Below, in pieces: positions 58,110 through 64,000 of a stretch of DNA of 64,000 bases. The notes below the pieces were generated by a model. The model worked only from the letters and a program-made list of their open reading frames with translations, was not told the DNA's origin and made no database searches. The DNA is from Corynebacterium jeikeium (GTDB lineage: Bacteria > Actinomycetota > Actinomycetes > Mycobacteriales > Mycobacteriaceae): NCBI GenBank assembly GCA_003955985.1, contig CP033784.1:1798001-1862000 (forward strand), read 5' to 3'. Within the stretch, counting starts at the first letter, position 1. Every line of letters starts with the position of its first letter. Made by a program: the position numbers and the translations under genes.

Positions 58110-59063
58110 ATGGCAGGCGGACTTGTCGCGCTGCTTGACGACGTTGCCACGATTGCACGCGCTGCAGCGGCAACAACAGACGATATTGCGGCTGCGGCCG
58201 GCAAAGCTAGCGCTAAAGCCGCCGGTGTTGTGGTTGACGACGCTGCGGTGACACCTAAATTCGTCGAGGGTGTCTCGCCGAAACGCGAGCTGCCGATTAT
58301 TTGGCGTATCGCCAAGGGCTCCTTGGTCAATAAAATTGTCATTATTCTGCCGATTGCATTGCTGCTAAGTCAGTTTCTGCCCTGGGCGCTGACGCCGATT
58401 TTGATGCTCGGTGGCTCCTACCTGTGCTTTGAGGGCATGGAAAAGGTCTGGGAGAAGATTAAGCACCGAATCTCTCCCGATCAGACTGAGCAGGAGCGGA
58501 TGGAGGCGGCGACCAACCGCACACCACAGAATGAAGATTCCCTGGTGAAGTCTGCATTTTTCACAGACTTGATTCTCTCTGCGGAAATCATGGTGATTTC
58601 TCTCAATGAGGTCGCTGATCAGCCACTGCTCAATCGCGCGCTGATTCTTATTGTGGTCGCACTCATCATCACGCTTGCGGTCTACGGCGTGGTGGGCTTC
58701 TTGGTCAAGATTGATGATATTGGCCTGCACCTGCAGTCCAAGAAGTCAGCCGGTATCAGCAAGTTTGGTGCGGCGCTGGTCAAAGCCATGCCAATCGTTT
58801 TGAACACAATCGGTATTATCGGCACGTTTGCCATGTTGTGGGTCGGTGGCCACATCATGGTGGTCGGCCTCGACGAGCTGGGCTGGCATCTCCCCTACCA
58901 GCTGGTCCACAACCTTGAGCAGCTGTTTACCGGTGGCTTCCTCGGCTGGTTGGCCAACACCACCGGCTCACTGATTTTCGGCGCCATCTGGGGAGCAATC
59001 ATTGTGGCGATTGTCGCCGTGCTGCCATTCGGCCACGGCAAGCACAACAAGTCTGATGCTTAG
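58110..59063 (+). CDS. DUF808 family membrane protein
   Basis: 317 aa. The N-terminus GGLVALLDDVATIARAAAATTDDIAAAA is the hallmark of the DUF808 (YedI) family, followed by about six hydrophobic segments (around 75-95, 100-115, 150-165, 172-200, 225-255, 285-310). Function unknown. GGGAGG stands five to seven bases before the ATG. It overlaps the converging ychJ-like gene by 3 bp at the stops. Confidence 0.9.
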   Translation: MAGGLVALLDDVATIARAAAATTDDIAAAAGKASAKAAGVVVDDAAVTPKFVEGVSPKRELPIIWRIAKGSLVNKIVIILPIALLLSQFLPWALTPILMLGGSYLCFEGMEKVWEKIKHRISPDQTEQERMEAATNRTPQNEDSLVKSAFFTDLILSAEIMVISLNEVADQPLLNRALILIVVALIITLAVYGVVGFLVKIDDIGLHLQSKKSAGISKFGAALVKAMPIVLNTIGIIGTFAMLWVGGHIMVVGLDELGWHLPYQLVHNLEQLFTGGFLGWLANTTGSLIFGAIWGAIIVAIVAVLPFGHGKHNKSDA

Positions 59064-59554
59064 GAGTACGTGACCTCGCCGTCGACGTAGACCCAACGTC
59101 GCGCACGACGAACAAAACGGGAACGCTCGTGCATCGTGCCGACACCGTCATGGTCATGAAAGGCCGCTTCAAATTCCACGATGCCTTCGCGGTCATCCTC
59201 GCCGCCATCGACAGCGTTGATGATGGTGAGTCCTTCCCATTCCACACCGTCATCGACATTGATAACTTCCGGGCGGTAGCGCGGATGCCACGTCCGCCAG
59301 ATGTAGTCCGCCTCGTGGGCAGCGTAAGCGCTGTACCTCGCTGCCATCAGCTCAGCTGCGGTCACCGCCTCCCGCTCACCGCGGTGCAGCGGGCCACAGC
59401 ACTGCCCGTAGAGTCCCCCACCACACGGGCACAAATCGGAATCAGTAACGCGGGCGCGGGCGAAAAATGCGTTCCCGCTTCCTGCTCTAGCACCGTTTCC
59501 TGCTACCAATCCAGACTCCGTTACAGCACTGTTTTCTCTTACCTGCCGACCCAT
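59060..59554 (-). CDS. YchJ family SEC-C motif protein
   Basis: 164 aa. The SEC-C zinc motif LCPCGGGLYGQCCGPLHRG is followed by the NTF2-like YchJ domain (AARYSAYAAHEADYIWRTWHP). The start is ATG 59554 (GGAGG upstream); the family usually begins close to the SEC-C motif, so ~40 N-terminal residues here are additional. Function unknown. Confidence 0.85.
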   Translation of the reverse strand: MGRQVRENSAVTESGLVAGNGARAGSGNAFFARARVTDSDLCPCGGGLYGQCCGPLHRGEREAVTAAELMAARYSAYAAHEADYIWRTWHPRYRPEVINVDDGVEWEGLTIINAVDGGEDDREGIVEFEAAFHDHDGVGTMHERSRFVRRARRWVYVDGEVTYS

Positions 59555-59676
59555 AATCGCCAGCCCCTCCCCAATCTTGCACGTGGTACTAAACACGTCC
59601 TAACAACGTCTTTACATACCTACCAATTGGCCCGCAGCACCGCTAGTCGGCTTAGCCCCGAGAGGCTTGACGACGG

Positions 59677-62513
<2,837 letters not shown>

Positions 62514-62611
62514 ACTACGCTAACCGAAATCCAATATGGTGACGTTCGGGTAGTCTTGAACGATCGTAACGCTCGAAAGGCAGCAGCGCGAGAACAACCG
62601 GAGGGATGTAA

Positions 62612-63484
62612 ATGCAGGTCAGCGATGTGGCATTAGTCTTCGAGGGCGGAGGGACTCGCAATAGTTACACGGCACCTTTCGTCGAGCGGCTACTTCGCGA
62701 GAGCATCGATGTCGGCTGGGTCGGTGGCGTAAGCGCCGGCGCCTCTCACGTGGTCAATTACCTTTCCCGGGATATCCAGCGCTCTATAAATAGCTTCACT
62801 GACTTCATCGCACAGCCGAACAGCAGTGGCTGGCGCCCAATGTTGCGCGGGCGGGGCTATTTCGATGCCGAGTACATCTACGAAGACGCGGGACTTCCCG
62901 ACGGCGCCATGCCCCTGGATTACGAGACTTTTAAGAACAATCCAACTCCCTACCGGATTTCTGCTGTCCGAGCGGATACGGGCGAGACCATCAACTGGGG
63001 GCCGGACGATATCCCAGATCTACCTACGCTGATGAAGTACACTCGCGCCAGTTCGACGATTCCGGGTGTCATGCGTATGCCCTATATTGATGGCGTTCCG
63101 TTCGTCGACGGTGCACTGGGATCATCAGGTGGCATTCCCATTAATGCCGCCGAAGCAGATGGTTTCAAGAAGTTCCTCATCGTCCTGACTCGCCCGAAAG
63201 GATTCCGTCGCACCGCCCCTAAGCGCCCACAGCTACTGCGCCAGATTTTCCGCAGTAACCCGGTGGTGGCTGAGCTGCTTATCACTAGACACGAGCGCTA
63301 CAACGCTTCTCTCGATTGGGCTGCTGAGCTTGAACGAAAAGGCCAAGCATATGTTTTCTACGCCAATAACATGAGCATCACAAAGGCGGAGCGGAGGCGG
63401 TCGAAGCTGCTGCACAACTACGAGCTCGGCCGGGCGCAAGCCGATGCCGAATGGCCAGCAATTCGAGAGTTCATGGGCTTATAA
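62612..63484 (+). CDS. Patatin-like phospholipase
   Basis: 290-aa lipid acyl hydrolase of the YjjU/RssA-like group. Oxyanion motif EGGGTRNSYTA, nucleophile Ser41 in GVSAGAS, catalytic Asp166 in VDGALGSSGGIP. No signal peptide. GGAGG precedes the ATG by seven bases. The C-terminal ~100 residues (RRTAPKRPQLLRQIFR onward) are the DUF6363-like tail of this group. It may remodel membrane phospholipids. Confidence 0.9.
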   Translation: MQVSDVALVFEGGGTRNSYTAPFVERLLRESIDVGWVGGVSAGASHVVNYLSRDIQRSINSFTDFIAQPNSSGWRPMLRGRGYFDAEYIYEDAGLPDGAMPLDYETFKNNPTPYRISAVRADTGETINWGPDDIPDLPTLMKYTRASSTIPGVMRMPYIDGVPFVDGALGSSGGIPINAAEADGFKKFLIVLTRPKGFRRTAPKRPQLLRQIFRSNPVVAELLITRHERYNASLDWAAELERKGQAYVFYANNMSITKAERRRSKLLHNYELGRAQADAEWPAIREFMGL

Positions 63485-63554
63485 CTCCCGCCACCTTTAG
63501 GAAGCTTTTCGTTCATTCCTCTTTACTGTGTACGTAACCTTGTGTTAACCTTTG

Positions 63555-63715
63555 CGTAGCGAACAACCTCGTTAGGTAAGGCTCCTATATCCACATAGGC
63601 CGCTGCCCTGCACTTTATCGAGAGTTTCGAAAGACTCTCGAAGCAAGGGTCCATCTCAAGTGGCCACCTTTAGTTACGGCATTACATTGCCAACACTCTT
63701 AGGCGGGGAGCCATA
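63555..63715 (+). promoter_or_regulatory. M-box (ykoK) magnesium riboswitch
   Basis: The core ctcgttaggtaaggctcc (63568-63585) followed by tatatccacataggccgctgccc is the M-box signature CUUCGUUAGGUGAGGCUCC..GCCGCUGCCC. A variable GAGAGT/ACTCTC hairpin follows, then the conserved 3' part ending ..ggcggggagcc. It lies ~65 bp upstream of the MgtE-like ORF, the usual target. Mechanism (terminator versus RBS masking) cannot be fixed: no strong terminator follows; ctcct..aggag at 63740-63754 could mask a ribosome site. Confidence 0.8.
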
Positions 63716-63779
63716 ATTTTTCAATCAACAGAAATTCCCTCCTAGCAAAGGAGCTGGGATACCTGGAAAAGGATCCACA

Positions 63780-64000
63780 ATGACACAGACACAGAACACC
63801 ATCGCCAACTTCTTCAAGCCGAAGTCTTCAATCAGCCCGTACAGCCTCCTGCCTGACACCGTAAGCATGCACATGACGGATTCTTACATTGCGCTGCCGG
63901 AGGACATCACGGTCGGTGAGGCACTGAGCACCTACGCAGCCGAATTTGCTGGTCTCGATGACGATACCTGTGTCTTCCTCGTCGACGATGAAGGCTACCT
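63780..64000 (+). CDS. mgtE: MgtE-like Mg2+ transporter, N-terminal part (partial)
   Basis: ATG at 63780 (AAGGA eight bases upstream); 73 codons to the window edge. After ~30 residues the frame reads MHMTDSYIALPEDITVGEAL...DDDTCVFLVDDEGYL, which matches the first CBS domain of MgtE (TVGEAL followed by a VVDxxxxL strand). The usual ~120-residue MgtE N domain before CBS is absent or very short. The M-box upstream supports the assignment. The rest of the gene is outside the window. Confidence 0.7.
   Translation, partial: MTQTQNTIANFFKPKSSISPYSLLPDTVSMHMTDSYIALPEDITVGEALSTYAAEFAGLDDDTCVFLVDDEGY

Overview
The window is ordinary chromosome from a Corynebacterium-type actinobacterium. Four things point there. 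It carries a mycothiol-dependent formaldehyde dehydrogenase. The run glyS - zur - uppS - recO - era - corC - ybeY - phoH - rsmE - dnaJ2 - hrcA - hemW matches the mycobacterial/corynebacterial order. The order fadD15 / malQ / M3 peptidase / esterase / PH-domain genes / treS / aecD resembles that of C. glutamicum. Finally, single proteins (AecD, GuaB1, GlyS, AldB-type Ald) match corynebacterial lengths and motifs. The species cannot be fixed by eye. No rRNA, insertion sequence, prophage, integrase or CRISPR array was seen.

Layout. 1-5 kb: sugar-importer ATPase, a PIN-PhoH protein, and a two-gene FtsX-type ABC system divergent from a soluble histidine kinase/NarL-type regulator pair (5.0-6.5 kb). 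6.6-11.4 kb: aldehyde dehydrogenase behind a CRP/GlxR-like palindrome, a small membrane protein, tRNA-Asn with its terminator, and the mscR-metallo-hydrolase pair for formaldehyde detoxification. 11.4-17.3 kb: dnaG and dgt, with a secreted or membrane-tethered RNase Sa-type ribonuclease between them on the other strand, then a TPM-domain membrane protein. 17.3-30.6 kb: glyS operon, zur, and the long minus-strand block from hemW/hrcA/dnaJ2 through ribosome and RNA maturation genes (rsmE, ybeY, era) to recO and uppS. 30.7-46.5 kb: fadD15, malQ, M3 peptidase, esterase, two PH-domain membrane proteins, treS-mak and an ABC exporter; malQ, TreS and Mak handle maltose, trehalose and alpha-glucan. 46.5-51.6 kb: lipid kinase, an alkylglycerone-phosphate-synthase-like flavoprotein and glpD, a set also clustered in M. 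tuberculosis, here with a decayed gene between the last two. 51.7-64 kb: aecD, an acid phosphatase of the PAP2 fold, hydroxyacyl-CoA dehydrogenase, small proteins, pncA, DUF808, guaB1, glutaminase-STAS, patatin, and finally an M-box (Mg2+) riboswitch before an MgtE-like transporter cut by the window end.

The most unusual points are a DnaG primase that has lost three of its four zinc ligands, two 31-residue single-pass membrane peptides hidden antisense in intergenic gaps, the RNase without a visible inhibitor, the absence of the usual ArsR partner next to zur, 24-bp direct repeats near tRNA-Asn, and a CBS-first MgtE under an M-box. No clearly new multi-gene system was found; the window is mostly core genome.
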